Shown here in pieces: positions 52,644-59,890 of a stretch of DNA of 59,890 nucleotides (position 1 is the first letter of the stretch; every line of letters starts with the position of its first letter). Both the position numbers and the translations under genes were made by a program. This DNA is from Bradyrhizobium rifense (GTDB lineage Bacteria > Pseudomonadota > Alphaproteobacteria > Rhizobiales > Xanthobacteraceae): assembly GCF_008123425.1 (NCBI RefSeq), contig NZ_VSSS01000029.1:1-59890 (forward strand), in the 5' to 3' direction. The notes below the pieces were generated by a model that was given only the letters and a program-made list of their open reading frames with translations, had not been told where the DNA came from and did no database searches.

Positions 52644-52665
52644 TGGAAACAGGTGCGCCCCCTCT

Positions 52666-52784
52666 CCCTCTCCCGCTTGCGGGAGAGGGTTGGGGAGAGG
52701 GTGTCTCCGCGATGGGACAATCCCCTAGAGGATAGAGCCCTCACCCGCGCCTTCGGCGCGACCTCTCCCGCAAGCGGGAGAGGT
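52666..52784. repeat. Mosaic palindromic repeat, same family as 38274-38416
   Basis: CCCTCTCCCGC / GCGGGAGAGGG (52666-52689) opens and ACCTCTCCCGC / GCGGGAGAGGT (52761-52784) closes the element, with CGCGCC-TTC-GGCGCG between. GGGAGAGGGTTGGGG is shared with the first element. It lies between convergent stops and may help terminate both transcripts. Confidence 0.88.
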
Positions 52785-52802
52785 TAAGGAAGGGCGCGCC
52801 GC

Positions 52803-53786
52803 CTACTCCGCCTTGATGTTCGCGGCGGCGACGACCTCGGCGAGTTCCCTCGTCTCCTTCGCGATCTTGGCAGCGTAGTCGGCGGGGCTGAGCACGCTCA
52901 CCACGCCCTGCGAGCCGAGCCGTTCCTCGACCGTCGGATCCTTGGCGGCTGCGACGATCTCCCGGTGCAGCGTTTCGAGGATCGGCGCCGGCGTTGCCTT
53001 CGGCATGAAGAAGCCGACCCAGAACGAGAGATCAAAACCGGGATAGCCGGCTTCCGCGACCGTCGGCACGTCCGGCAGCGACGGCAGCCGCTCGGCCGAG
53101 GACACCGCGAGCGCGCGCAGCTTGCCGGCCTTCACCAGCGGCACCGCGGAGAGCGGATCGAACACCGCCAGCACCTCCTGCGCGAGGATGCCGACTTCGG
53201 ACGCGGCACCACCGCGATAGGGCACGTGGATCATCTTGATGCCGGCGCGCTGGCTGAGCAGCTCCATCGCAAGATGGGCGAGGTTGCCGTTGCCGCCCGA
53301 GCCGTAGGCCAGCGCGCCGGGCGCCGCCTTCGCCGCCGCGACGAGATCGGCGACGGTGTTGATATTCGCCGTCTTGGGATTCTCCGGATTGACCACCAGC
53401 ACCAGCGGCGCCGAGACGACAGTGGTCAGCGGCGCGAAGTCGCTTACCGGATCGTAGCGGATGTCCTTGAAGAGCGTCTTGTTCAGCGTGATCGTGGACG
53501 AGTTGCAGGCGAGCACGGTGTAGCCGTCGGCCTCCGCATGTGCGACGCCTTCGGCGGCGATCATGCCGTTGGCGCCGGCGCGGTTCTCGACCACGAAGGG
53601 CTGCCCGAGTTTTGCGCCGAGCCTGTCGCCGATGATGCGCGCGACCACGTCGACCGGACCGCCGGCGCTGAAGCCGACCATGATCTTGACCGGCCGTACC
53701 GGATATTTTTGCGCGACGGCCTGCGTCGACAGCGCGGACGCGCAAAGGCCGGCAATGAGCGCCAGCAGGCGGGCCGTTCGTCGCAT
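52803..53786 (-). CDS. Orphan TctC/Bug-family solute-binding protein
   Basis: A 327-residue periplasmic receptor of the tripartite tricarboxylate transporter type. Signal peptide RLLALIAGLCASALSTQAVAQ; then YPVRPVKIMVGFSAGGPVDVVARI, VVENRAGANGMIAAEGVAHAEADGYT, and AYGSGGNGNLAHLAMELL, all hallmarks of the Bug family. ATG 53786 follows GGGGAGAG. No TctA or TctB membrane partner is in the window; Bug proteins are often orphans and may serve sensing. Ligand: probably a carboxylate. Confidence 0.9.
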   Translation of the reverse strand: MRRTARLLALIAGLCASALSTQAVAQKYPVRPVKIMVGFSAGGPVDVVARIIGDRLGAKLGQPFVVENRAGANGMIAAEGVAHAEADGYTVLACNSSTITLNKTLFKDIRYDPVSDFAPLTTVVSAPLVLVVNPENPKTANINTVADLVAAAKAAPGALAYGSGGNGNLAHLAMELLSQRAGIKMIHVPYRGGAASEVGILAQEVLAVFDPLSAVPLVKAGKLRALAVSSAERLPSLPDVPTVAEAGYPGFDLSFWVGFFMPKATPAPILETLHREIVAAAKDPTVEERLGSQGVVSVLSPADYAAKIAKETRELAEVVAAANIKAE

Positions 53787-53899
53787 TGGTTCTCTCCCCG
53801 GACCCCGGCGCCTGTGCTTGTTGTTGGTGCGGCGCGTTCGCCGATCATGAATAGCGGCCACCTTGGATTTCGCAATCGCGTTTCCGTCAGGCATTCCGT

Positions 53900-54060
53900 C
53901 GCACGGCAGGTAAGCGCCGCTATCCCAACAAAAACGCGAAAACAACCCCATGCACAGTAGCCGACGCCAGCCAGACCAACGACTTGCGCGGGGGCGATTG
54001 CGGAATCACCGAAATTCCGTTTGACACGTCGGGCAAAACAGGCGCACGATGGCATCATCG
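53900..54060 (-). repeat. Dispersed repeat copy B (pairs with 185-345)
   Basis: Read leftward from 54058 it encodes MMPSCACFARRV then, 30 residues later, GYCAWGCFRVF. Nucleotide blocks GTTTTGCCCGACG followed by GTCAA, and CTACTGTGCATGGGG followed by TTGTTTTCG, are shared with copy A. Several differences within the shared peptide are silent third-base changes. It lies in the upstream gap of the TctC-type gene. Between 54061 and 54224 I see no other feature. Confidence 0.7.
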
Positions 54061-54224
54061 CGACAATCGCCCGTGTCCAAGCCCCGCCCGCTCCTGGGCG
54101 CGCTCGACCTGCCCGCGCGAAAACGCCTCATCGACATCTGAAAATCTCAACCGCCGCTCAGCGGGCGCGCGACCGGCTTCGCTCGCAGCGAACCCTTGCG
54201 CCTGCGCCGGCAAAGGACACATCC

Positions 54225-54821
54225 ATGACGACATTACCGACACCACCCGAGACGATGCCGATCGCGGCGAACGATCTTGCCCCGATCATCGCAAGCCCAA
54301 AAGTAAAACTCCGCCGCAGGCGCATTTTGATCGACCATCCCGATCCGCGCAGCGGCGAAAAGCTGCTGGCCGAGGCGATCGGCGCCGTCGACCGCGATGC
54401 GCTGCATGGCCTGTTGAGCCAGTTGGTGAAAGCCAGCGCGGTTGCGCGGAAGCCCGACCAGGGCAATCTCTCCTTCATGGTCTCGATGCTCAAAAGCATC
54501 GCGCCGAAGGATTCGCTCGAGGCGATGCTGGCGGCGCAGATGGTTGGCATTCACGTCGCGTCGATGCGCTGCGCCTGCCGTCTCGCCCTGACCGACGACG
54601 TGCCGCAGCAGGAAAGCCTCACGCGCGCGCTGACCCGGCTGGCCCGCACCTACGCCGCCCAGATGGAGGCCCTGAGCCGCCATCGCAGCAATGGCGCGTG
54701 TGCGATCACGGTGCAGAATTTGTCGGTGCAGGACGGCGGCAAAGCCGTCGTCGGCCATTTCACACAACACGCGAGCCTGATCGCTGCGCAGCCGGGCCTT
54801 GTGGACGCCGTCCCCGCATGA
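54225..54821 (+). CDS. Hypothetical protein preceding an HGGxSTG-like protein
   Basis: A 198-residue soluble protein I cannot assign. A Pro/Arg/Lys-rich N-terminal 45 residues is followed by an alpha-helical stretch (DRDALHGLLSQLVKASAVARKPDQGNLSFMVSMLKSIAPKDSLEAMLAAQMVG) and an Ala-rich end. AAAGGACA precedes ATG 54225. The next gene overlaps by four bases, so the two are a translationally coupled pair. Such pairs recur in rhizobial and phage-derived DNA, but there are no other phage genes here. Confidence 0.7.
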   Translation: MTTLPTPPETMPIAANDLAPIIASPKVKLRRRRILIDHPDPRSGEKLLAEAIGAVDRDALHGLLSQLVKASAVARKPDQGNLSFMVSMLKSIAPKDSLEAMLAAQMVGIHVASMRCACRLALTDDVPQQESLTRALTRLARTYAAQMEALSRHRSNGACAITVQNLSVQDGGKAVVGHFTQHASLIAAQPGLVDAVPA

Positions 54822-55171
54822 GCCACGCCCGCAGCACCGGCCCGATGCTGGCGAGCCCGCGTTGCGGCGCGCAGACGCGCAACGGTGGAACCTGCCGCGC
54901 GCCGGCACTGCGCGGCAAGGCGCGATGCCGCATGCACGGCGGCGCCGCGGGATCGGGTGCGCCCTGGGGAAATCAGAATGCGCGGACCCATGGGCGGTTC
55001 ACAAGGGATGCAATCGCCGAGCGGAGGCAGATCCAGACTCTGCTTGATGAGGCGCGCAAGACGCTCTCGGAGTTGACACATAGCGCCGGTGGAATCGGAC
55101 AGATCGCGGTTGATCCAGCGGCGGCCGGTGGCCTCGCGCCGGTTCGGCCAAAGGCCATTCGTCGAAACTGA
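54818..55171 (+). CDS. HGGxSTG-like small protein with Cys3-His motif
   Basis: A 117-residue basic protein. CGAQTRNGGTCRAPALRGK continuing to ARCRMHGG gives the spacing C-x9-C-x10-C-x2-H, a likely zinc site, followed by the family's SGAPWGNQNARTHGR. It resembles small HGGxSTG-domain proteins often found near prophage or recombination genes. No known activity. Starts at ATG 54818 inside the stop of the preceding gene. 55172-55339 holds no gene I can support. Confidence 0.75.
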   Translation: MSHARSTGPMLASPRCGAQTRNGGTCRAPALRGKARCRMHGGAAGSGAPWGNQNARTHGRFTRDAIAERRQIQTLLDEARKTLSELTHSAGGIGQIAVDPAAAGGLAPVRPKAIRRN

Positions 55172-55339
55172 CGTTATTTCTCATCCACGCGCCGAACCCC
55201 GACTCTGGGTTGCCCACGCCCCAAGCCAGGAGGGCGAAGAAAAAGCCCGCGGCGGCGACAGCGGCCCTCAACGCCCTCGATCAGGTGCACCGTCATTCCC
55301 CGTCACTAGTTCCGTATTTTCATGCGGTGCTTTTCAGCG

Positions 55340-58183
55340 TCAGGTCCGAGTACCGGCCAAACCTAGTATTTGAGCACGCGATACGGCCTGCGCCCGCTTT
55401 TCCACCTTCAGCTTGATGAAGATGTTCTTGATATGCGACTTCACCGTTTCGGGAGCGATGGCCAGATCCTTGGCGATTTCCTTGTTGGACAGGCCCGCAG
55501 CAATCAATCCGAGTATGTCGCTTTCCCGCGGGCTCAGGGACTCGGCAGCCGCAGACGCCGACGCGTCCCGCGGCTCGGCTTCATAAGGCGACTTCCAGGT
55601 CGCGCTCAGGTTGGACACATACGACATGAGTTCGCGGGAGCCGCCGGTTCTCTCCGCCTTGTCCTGAAAGGCCGCAAGCAAAGGTCCGACCTCCTTCCCT
55701 TCATCCAGAATGGGTTGATATATGCTCGCGCGCGCGAATACCTTGACGATATCGCCGAAGCTGTCCAGCGCCTCTGCGACTTGCTTCGCCCGGAACCTCA
55801 CGGTCGCCAGGTGTGCCTGGGCCCGGAAAGCCAGGTGGCGATTGCCGGCGCTTTCGAATTCGTCCCGCAGCCCGCTCAAAATCGAAATAGCGTCGTCAAA
55901 CCGCTCCTCTGCAGAGGCGAGATAAGCGCGCCCAAACGCTGCGTACCAATGGATATCCGACCAGGCGCAATTGGTCGGGGCCGGATATTCTGCGGCAAGG
56001 CGCTCCAGTCTCTTGATGCACCCCGCGCCTTCATCGATTCGGCCCTCATTGAAGAACAGCCGCGCCCGCTCCAAGACAGCCGCTGCACTCAAACGTCCCC
56101 AACCACGCGCATTGCCCTGGTTCTCCGCGAGTTCCAGCAAGGTGTGGGCCCACTCCACATTCATCCTGTGTGCGGCTATCCTCGCCATGACGGAATAGGC
56201 GCTCAATACGCAGTCCAGCAGCGCACCGCCGTTGATGAGCGGCATGCGGTCGATCAGCAGGGATTCCGCTTCGTCCAGCCGCCCCTGTTCGTATCGAACG
56301 CGAGCGATCAAGCTGGCGGGTAACGCCGCCGCGGCTGAGTTCGGGCCAACGTGCTGTTCGGCAAGTCGCATTGCGTCGAGATAATAGCGATCGGCAGAGC
56401 CAAAACGCAGCAGTTGGACTTCTGACATCCCCTGCAAGCAGCGGTAATAGACTGACGCAAAGACGTTCCTCCTGTCCTCCTCGATCGAGTAGGAAATCCA
56501 GGGTGTCGCGTAGAATTCCCTTAGATCGCCGCGTTTCAGGCGACCGAAACGGACAACATTCGAAGCAACATTGGCAGTCCATGGATCCGCCGACCGACCG
56601 AGACAATCCTGCGCGATGGACAGCGCTGCTTCACTGTCGTCCTTCAATGCGAATGCCACCGAACGTATCGTATCGTATTCGCAGCGGAAAGCTTCCGGGT
56701 CGTGCGAACGATCTGCGCTGATGTCCCGCTCCACTTCGCTGAGCAGCGCGAGTGACTCGTCATATCGTACCGCGAGCGCCATGCCCCAGGCGATCGCAAG
56801 CCCGACCTCCGGCTGGCCACGCATGAGGAGCCCGGCAGGAAAAAGACGTTGCCAGCCAAGCAAGGTAAAGAGATCACCTCTTTTTACCAGGGGCATCGCG
56901 CAATTCTTGATCCAGCCAAGCGCTCGCACTGCATCACCCGCCGCGAACGCATGTTGCACGGCTTCCGTCCATAATTCCTGCGCTGCATACCAGAGCGATG
57001 CTCGCTGATGCAGACCAAGTATCTCGTTGCCAAGCTCCGATTCGAGCCTCTGGCTCAAATACTCGGCGAGGAGCGAGTGGTAGCGATACCACTGACCTTC
57101 CTGATCGAGGGGCATAAGCAGCAATTGACGTTGCTCGATTGAGCGAAGTAACTCCTGGCCTGAGCTCGCTCCAGTGACAACCTCACACAACGGGGCACAA
57201 AGCCGGTCCAGTACGGCGGTGCGGAGCATGAACTGAACCATGTCGCGCGGAAGGCCATCGAGCATTTCTTCGAAATAAGCGCCAATTGGCCGCTGCACGC
57301 CGGAAAGGTTGTGCACGTATTGCCCGAAATCCTGGCCCAATTGTATCGACGTGGACGTCACAATCCTCAGTGCAGCCGGCCAGCCTTCCGTCTTCTCATG
57401 CAAAAGCCTCACATCGGAGGGGCTGAGGGTGCCGGGTCTCTCGACCTCAATAAAATGTCGCATTTCCAGCAGATCAAATCGCAAGGCCGGGGCATCGATT
57501 TCCAGCAGTCTGTTCCGAGCACGCAATGAGGCCAGGGACAACGGCGACGCTGTTCGGGTCGTGAGAACGACGTGGCAATTTGACGGGGCATGTTTGAGGA
57601 AAAACGATAGCGCCTCGTGAACTTCCGGATTGGTAATCCAGTGATAGTCCTCCAGCGTCAGATATATCTCGTCATCAACGTCCGCTAAATCATTCACCAA
57701 AGTCGATAGGATCGCACGCGAGTCGAGCAGGAACCTCTCCCCAATCAGATCGATCGCAGCAGTGCCTACGGTATCGCACGCTCGGTGTAGTGCATGACAT
57801 AGATAGAAGATGAATGTTGCCGGCTCGTCATCGTCGGGATCGATTGTCAGCCACCCGACGGCATTTCCACTCTGTTGAAGTTCTTCCGACCAGGCCGCAA
57901 CCAGCGACGTTTTGCCGAACCCTGCCGGCGCCTTGATCACGGCCAGTCTCTTTCCGGAGAGCTGGGACACCATGTCCAGGAGCCGGGGACGCGGGATCAG
58001 TCCCTCGCATCGCGGCGGAACGACCTTGGTCGCGAGGAATTCGAGCTGCTTCCTGTCGAGGATAGCGCCCTTGGAAGGGGGTAGCTCGCCTTCGGCGCCC
58101 GTCGAACCCGGCTCTGTCAATGGTGTGTCTCCATCGAAGCTTCGCTCGGTCCCGATCCGTGCAATCGCACTTCGGTTCCTCAC
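55340..58183 (-). CDS. Large MalT-like LuxR-family transcriptional activator (STAND ATPase)
   Basis: A 947-residue regulator. Order: variable N-terminus (1-50), NTPase domain with Walker A APAGFGKTS (K91), a winged-helix region (about 270-400), a long helical TPR-like repeat region (about 400-850), and a C-terminal LuxR helix-turn-helix (about 880-940: SLSPRESDILGLIAAGLSNKEIAKDLAIAPETVKSHIKNIFIKLKVEKRAQAV). MalT-type proteins bind ATP and an inducer, oligomerise and activate promoters. GTG 58183 is given as start; TTG 58120 has a better ribosome binding site (GGAGA). It is divergent from the receiver-protein gene, suggesting linked signalling. Target genes are unknown. Confidence 0.9.
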   Translation of the reverse strand: MRNRSAIARIGTERSFDGDTPLTEPGSTGAEGELPPSKGAILDRKQLEFLATKVVPPRCEGLIPRPRLLDMVSQLSGKRLAVIKAPAGFGKTSLVAAWSEELQQSGNAVGWLTIDPDDDEPATFIFYLCHALHRACDTVGTAAIDLIGERFLLDSRAILSTLVNDLADVDDEIYLTLEDYHWITNPEVHEALSFFLKHAPSNCHVVLTTRTASPLSLASLRARNRLLEIDAPALRFDLLEMRHFIEVERPGTLSPSDVRLLHEKTEGWPAALRIVTSTSIQLGQDFGQYVHNLSGVQRPIGAYFEEMLDGLPRDMVQFMLRTAVLDRLCAPLCEVVTGASSGQELLRSIEQRQLLLMPLDQEGQWYRYHSLLAEYLSQRLESELGNEILGLHQRASLWYAAQELWTEAVQHAFAAGDAVRALGWIKNCAMPLVKRGDLFTLLGWQRLFPAGLLMRGQPEVGLAIAWGMALAVRYDESLALLSEVERDISADRSHDPEAFRCEYDTIRSVAFALKDDSEAALSIAQDCLGRSADPWTANVASNVVRFGRLKRGDLREFYATPWISYSIEEDRRNVFASVYYRCLQGMSEVQLLRFGSADRYYLDAMRLAEQHVGPNSAAAALPASLIARVRYEQGRLDEAESLLIDRMPLINGGALLDCVLSAYSVMARIAAHRMNVEWAHTLLELAENQGNARGWGRLSAAAVLERARLFFNEGRIDEGAGCIKRLERLAAEYPAPTNCAWSDIHWYAAFGRAYLASAEERFDDAISILSGLRDEFESAGNRHLAFRAQAHLATVRFRAKQVAEALDSFGDIVKVFARASIYQPILDEGKEVGPLLAAFQDKAERTGGSRELMSYVSNLSATWKSPYEAEPRDASASAAAESLSPRESDILGLIAAGLSNKEIAKDLAIAPETVKSHIKNIFIKLKVEKRAQAVSRAQILGLAGTRT

Positions 58184-58428
58184 TATACGGCTTGGACGGA
58201 CATAGGGAAAGCCACGGGGCGGTTTGACGGGACCGGCGGCGAGGTGACGCAGGCGATGTTCATCACCCGCGAACGGCGCACGAGCCGGATCTCGGGTGTC
58301 CCTTCAGGCGCGATCTCGTTGAAGGGTCTGGAGAGCCGCAATCCGGAATCGAGCGGAACCCAGCGCACCTACCGGGAACGGATTCAAGCCCTTCGCACTT
58401 AACAAATGATATGAAATGAGGTGCAACC
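58184..58428. other. Divergent intergenic region with two weak small-ORF candidates
   Basis: This 245-base stretch lies between the MalT-like gene (minus) and the receiver gene (plus). A 61-residue leftward ORF (GTG 58368) ends one base into the regulator's GTG start; a 48-residue rightward ORF (58256-58402, MFITRERRTSR...) lies opposite. Both have GC-rich third positions, but neither has a clear ribosome binding site. At most one is real. I could not identify a confident promoter. Confidence 0.3.
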
Positions 58429-58785
58429 ATGGGCCAATCGAAACCGCATCGCCCGACCGCGATCGTCGTCGAGGATGACGACATTCAACGCGAGATGCTC
58501 GCGCTGATGCTCGAAGAGCGCAATTTCGAGGTGCTCCAGTGCGAGGATGCAGAGACCGCGGCTCTGGCACTCAAGGCACGGCACCCAGTCCTGATCGTCA
58601 CCGACATCAATCTGGTCGGGAAGATGGATGGCGTCGATCTGGCTTACTTCGCTCAACAGCAAGACGCCGACGTGCGGATCATCGTGATTTCAGGCCGTCC
58701 GTTACCGCGGCCGCTGCCGCCCGGTGCAAAGTTCTTCACCAAGCCGGTCTATCCGACGGCGCTGCTGGCGGAAGCGGCGCGATAA
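58429..58785 (+). CDS. Stand-alone response regulator receiver protein
   Basis: A 118-residue CheY-like protein with no output domain. The acidic pair is D16/D17 (VVEDDDIQ), the phosphorylation site D59 (VTDINLVG), S88 in ISGRP and K105 in FFTKPVYP, so the switch residues are complete. GAGGTG precedes ATG 58429. A histidine kinase is not nearby. It is divergent from the MalT-like regulator and may act by protein contact. Confidence 0.93.
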   Translation: MGQSKPHRPTAIVVEDDDIQREMLALMLEERNFEVLQCEDAETAALALKARHPVLIVTDINLVGKMDGVDLAYFAQQQDADVRIIVISGRPLPRPLPPGAKFFTKPVYPTALLAEAAR

Positions 58786-58812
58786 CGTCAACGATTTCTT
58801 CGCGTGAGCGGC

Positions 58813-59784
58813 CTAGCCGTGAAGCTGCGCGTTGAGGCCATCCCAATTTGGTGTGCGTCGGGTTGCCTCAAGAGCGCCGCTCTGGGAATTGCGACGAAAA
58901 AGAAGGCCCTTTTGGCCTGAGAGTTCCTTGGCTTTCAGGACTCGGCCATCTTCCAAAAGGATGCGCGCGCCTGCCGTGATGTAACAGCCTGCTTCGACGA
59001 TACAATCGTCACCCAATGAAATGCCGATACCGGCGTTGGCACCGATCAGGCAGCGCTCACCAACCGTAATCCGCTCTTTCCCGCCTCCGGACAGCGTGCC
59101 CATGATCGACGCGCCGCCACCAACGTCGCTGCCAGTTCCCACGACCACACCGGCGCTGATCCGGCCTTCGACCATGCAGGGACCGAGCGTGCCTGCATTG
59201 AAATTGCAGAAGCCTTCATGCATGACGGTCGTGCCCGGCGCCAGATAGGCACCTAACCTGACGCGATCCGCATCCGCAATTCTCACATCGGCAGGCGTCA
59301 CGTAGTCAGTCATGCGCGGAAACTTATCCACGCCTGTCACCTCAAACGCGAGGGCGCGCTTTCGTGCCAGGAGTCGTGCGTCCGGCACAAGAGAGGGTTC
59401 GCAGGCACCGAGGGTGGTCCAGGCATTGTTAGGTAACAGACCGAAAATGCCGTCAAGGTTCAGGCAATTGGGCTGGACGAGCCGGTGGCTCAGGAGATGG
59501 AGTCGAAGATATGCGTCGTGCACATCGGTCGGCGCAGATGCAAGGGAGTCAATGTCCGTACGGATTGCAACGATATCGACATTGCGGACGTCGTCGTGCC
59601 GCGCATATCCGTCTGCCGACTCGCTCAGCGATCTGATGATCTCGTCCTTCGTCAGCCGTGCCGTTGCCGCCTTGCCGGCCTCCTCAACCAGGCGCAGCTG
59701 AATGAACCAGGAATCCAACACGCGACCGTCGGTGGTCACCGTCGCAAATCCCTCGCCTCTCGCGCCCCTCAGCTCTATCGCCAT
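58813..59784 (-). CDS. dapD: Tetrahydrodipicolinate N-succinyltransferase, long (Pseudomonas/actinobacterial) DapD type
   Basis: A left-handed beta-helix acyltransferase that succinylates tetrahydrodipicolinate in lysine/diaminopimelate synthesis, using succinyl-CoA. VDKFPRMTDYV, ADRVRLGAYLAPGTTVMHEGF, NFNAGTLGPCMVEGRISAGV and VGGGASIMGTLSGGGKERI are near-identical in kind to the long DapD of Pseudomonas and mycobacteria, not to the roughly 280-residue E. coli type expected in rhizobia. ATG 59784 (323 residues) is given; ATG 59814 and GTG 59865 are in frame, but the extra residues look non-homologous. No other dap gene is near. It may be a second DapD or belong to a specialised metabolite set beyond the window edge. 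Confidence 0.85.
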   Translation of the reverse strand: MAIELRGARGEGFATVTTDGRVLDSWFIQLRLVEEAGKAATARLTKDEIIRSLSESADGYARHDDVRNVDIVAIRTDIDSLASAPTDVHDAYLRLHLLSHRLVQPNCLNLDGIFGLLPNNAWTTLGACEPSLVPDARLLARKRALAFEVTGVDKFPRMTDYVTPADVRIADADRVRLGAYLAPGTTVMHEGFCNFNAGTLGPCMVEGRISAGVVVGTGSDVGGGASIMGTLSGGGKERITVGERCLIGANAGIGISLGDDCIVEAGCYITAGARILLEDGRVLKAKELSGQKGLLFRRNSQSGALEATRRTPNWDGLNAQLHG

Positions 59785-59890
59785 TTGAATTGCTCGCACC
59801 ACGATCCTGCACATAGCGCATACGCGAATTCTGCTGGAATTGGCAACTTCTGCATTCTCAAACACGTCCGCTAATGGGATGGTCCGGCCG

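Noticed and set aside
1..59890. CRISPR array, tRNA or rRNA genes, transposases, integrases
   Set aside because: No regularly spaced repeats, no tRNA-like cloverleaf signature and no recognisable mobile-element protein were seen.

Overview
The window is GC-rich, tightly packed chromosomal DNA from an alphaproteobacterium. Gene content, start-codon use (ATG, some GTG and TTG) and recurring palindromic repeats all point to Bradyrhizobium or a close relative in the Nitrobacteraceae; this is inferred from content only. No rRNA, tRNA, CRISPR array, integrase or transposase was seen.

Layout. 1-353: no gene; one copy of a dispersed repeat and a terminator. 354-7000: isocitrate/isopropylmalate dehydrogenase-family enzyme, DHA2-type MFS exporter, membrane-anchored phospholipase A2-like protein, and a B12-binding radical SAM protein of the HpnP type. 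7200-9900: a two-subunit molybdenum hydroxylase behind a hairpin that hides its ribosome binding site. 9950-13230: a compact sox-like operon (FccB/SoxF flavoprotein, SoxX, a SoxY with a changed C-terminal arm, SoxZ, SoxA) with no soxB or soxCD. 13300-16390: a sugar-type ABC importer without its ATPase. 16526-18456: an S9 peptidase gene broken by a one-base frameshift. 18500-20860: NCS2 permease plus biuret-hydrolase-like cysteine hydrolase under a probable operator. 21065-25660: hotdog protein divergent from a fused indolepyruvate ferredoxin oxidoreductase.

25790-31750: flavin oxidoreductase, HtrA-like protease, a GMC dehydrogenase with its small subunit, and a secreted nuclease-like protein. 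31870-31953: a probable suhB/ar8-type small RNA with a strong terminator. 31962-35812: cyoABCD (bo3 quinol oxidase) with a 36-bp tandem duplication just upstream of cyoA. 36082-43677: SDR-carboxymuconolactone decarboxylase-SDR trio, PQQ-type sugar dehydrogenase, urate hydroxylase PuuD, VOC protein, a small hypothetical and a lytic transglycosylase. 43679-52643: an IclR-centred block, with a ThDP enzyme, an SDR without its catalytic Tyr/Lys and a cupin leftward, and a branched-chain-type ABC importer rightward whose second permease and both ATPases are one polypeptide. 52803-59890: orphan TctC binding protein, the second dispersed-repeat copy, an HGGxSTG-like pair, a MalT/LuxR-type regulator, a lone receiver protein and a Pseudomonas/actinobacterial-type DapD.

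The most interesting items are the soxB-less sox operon with the AACTE-arm SoxY, the SD-masking leader hairpin, the dispersed repeat whose two copies encode a similar Cys-rich peptide, the suhB/ar8-like RNA, the dyad-flanked promoter and palindrome at the IclR block, and the LivM-LivG-LivF triple fusion. Functions were assigned from remembered family motifs; no database search was possible.
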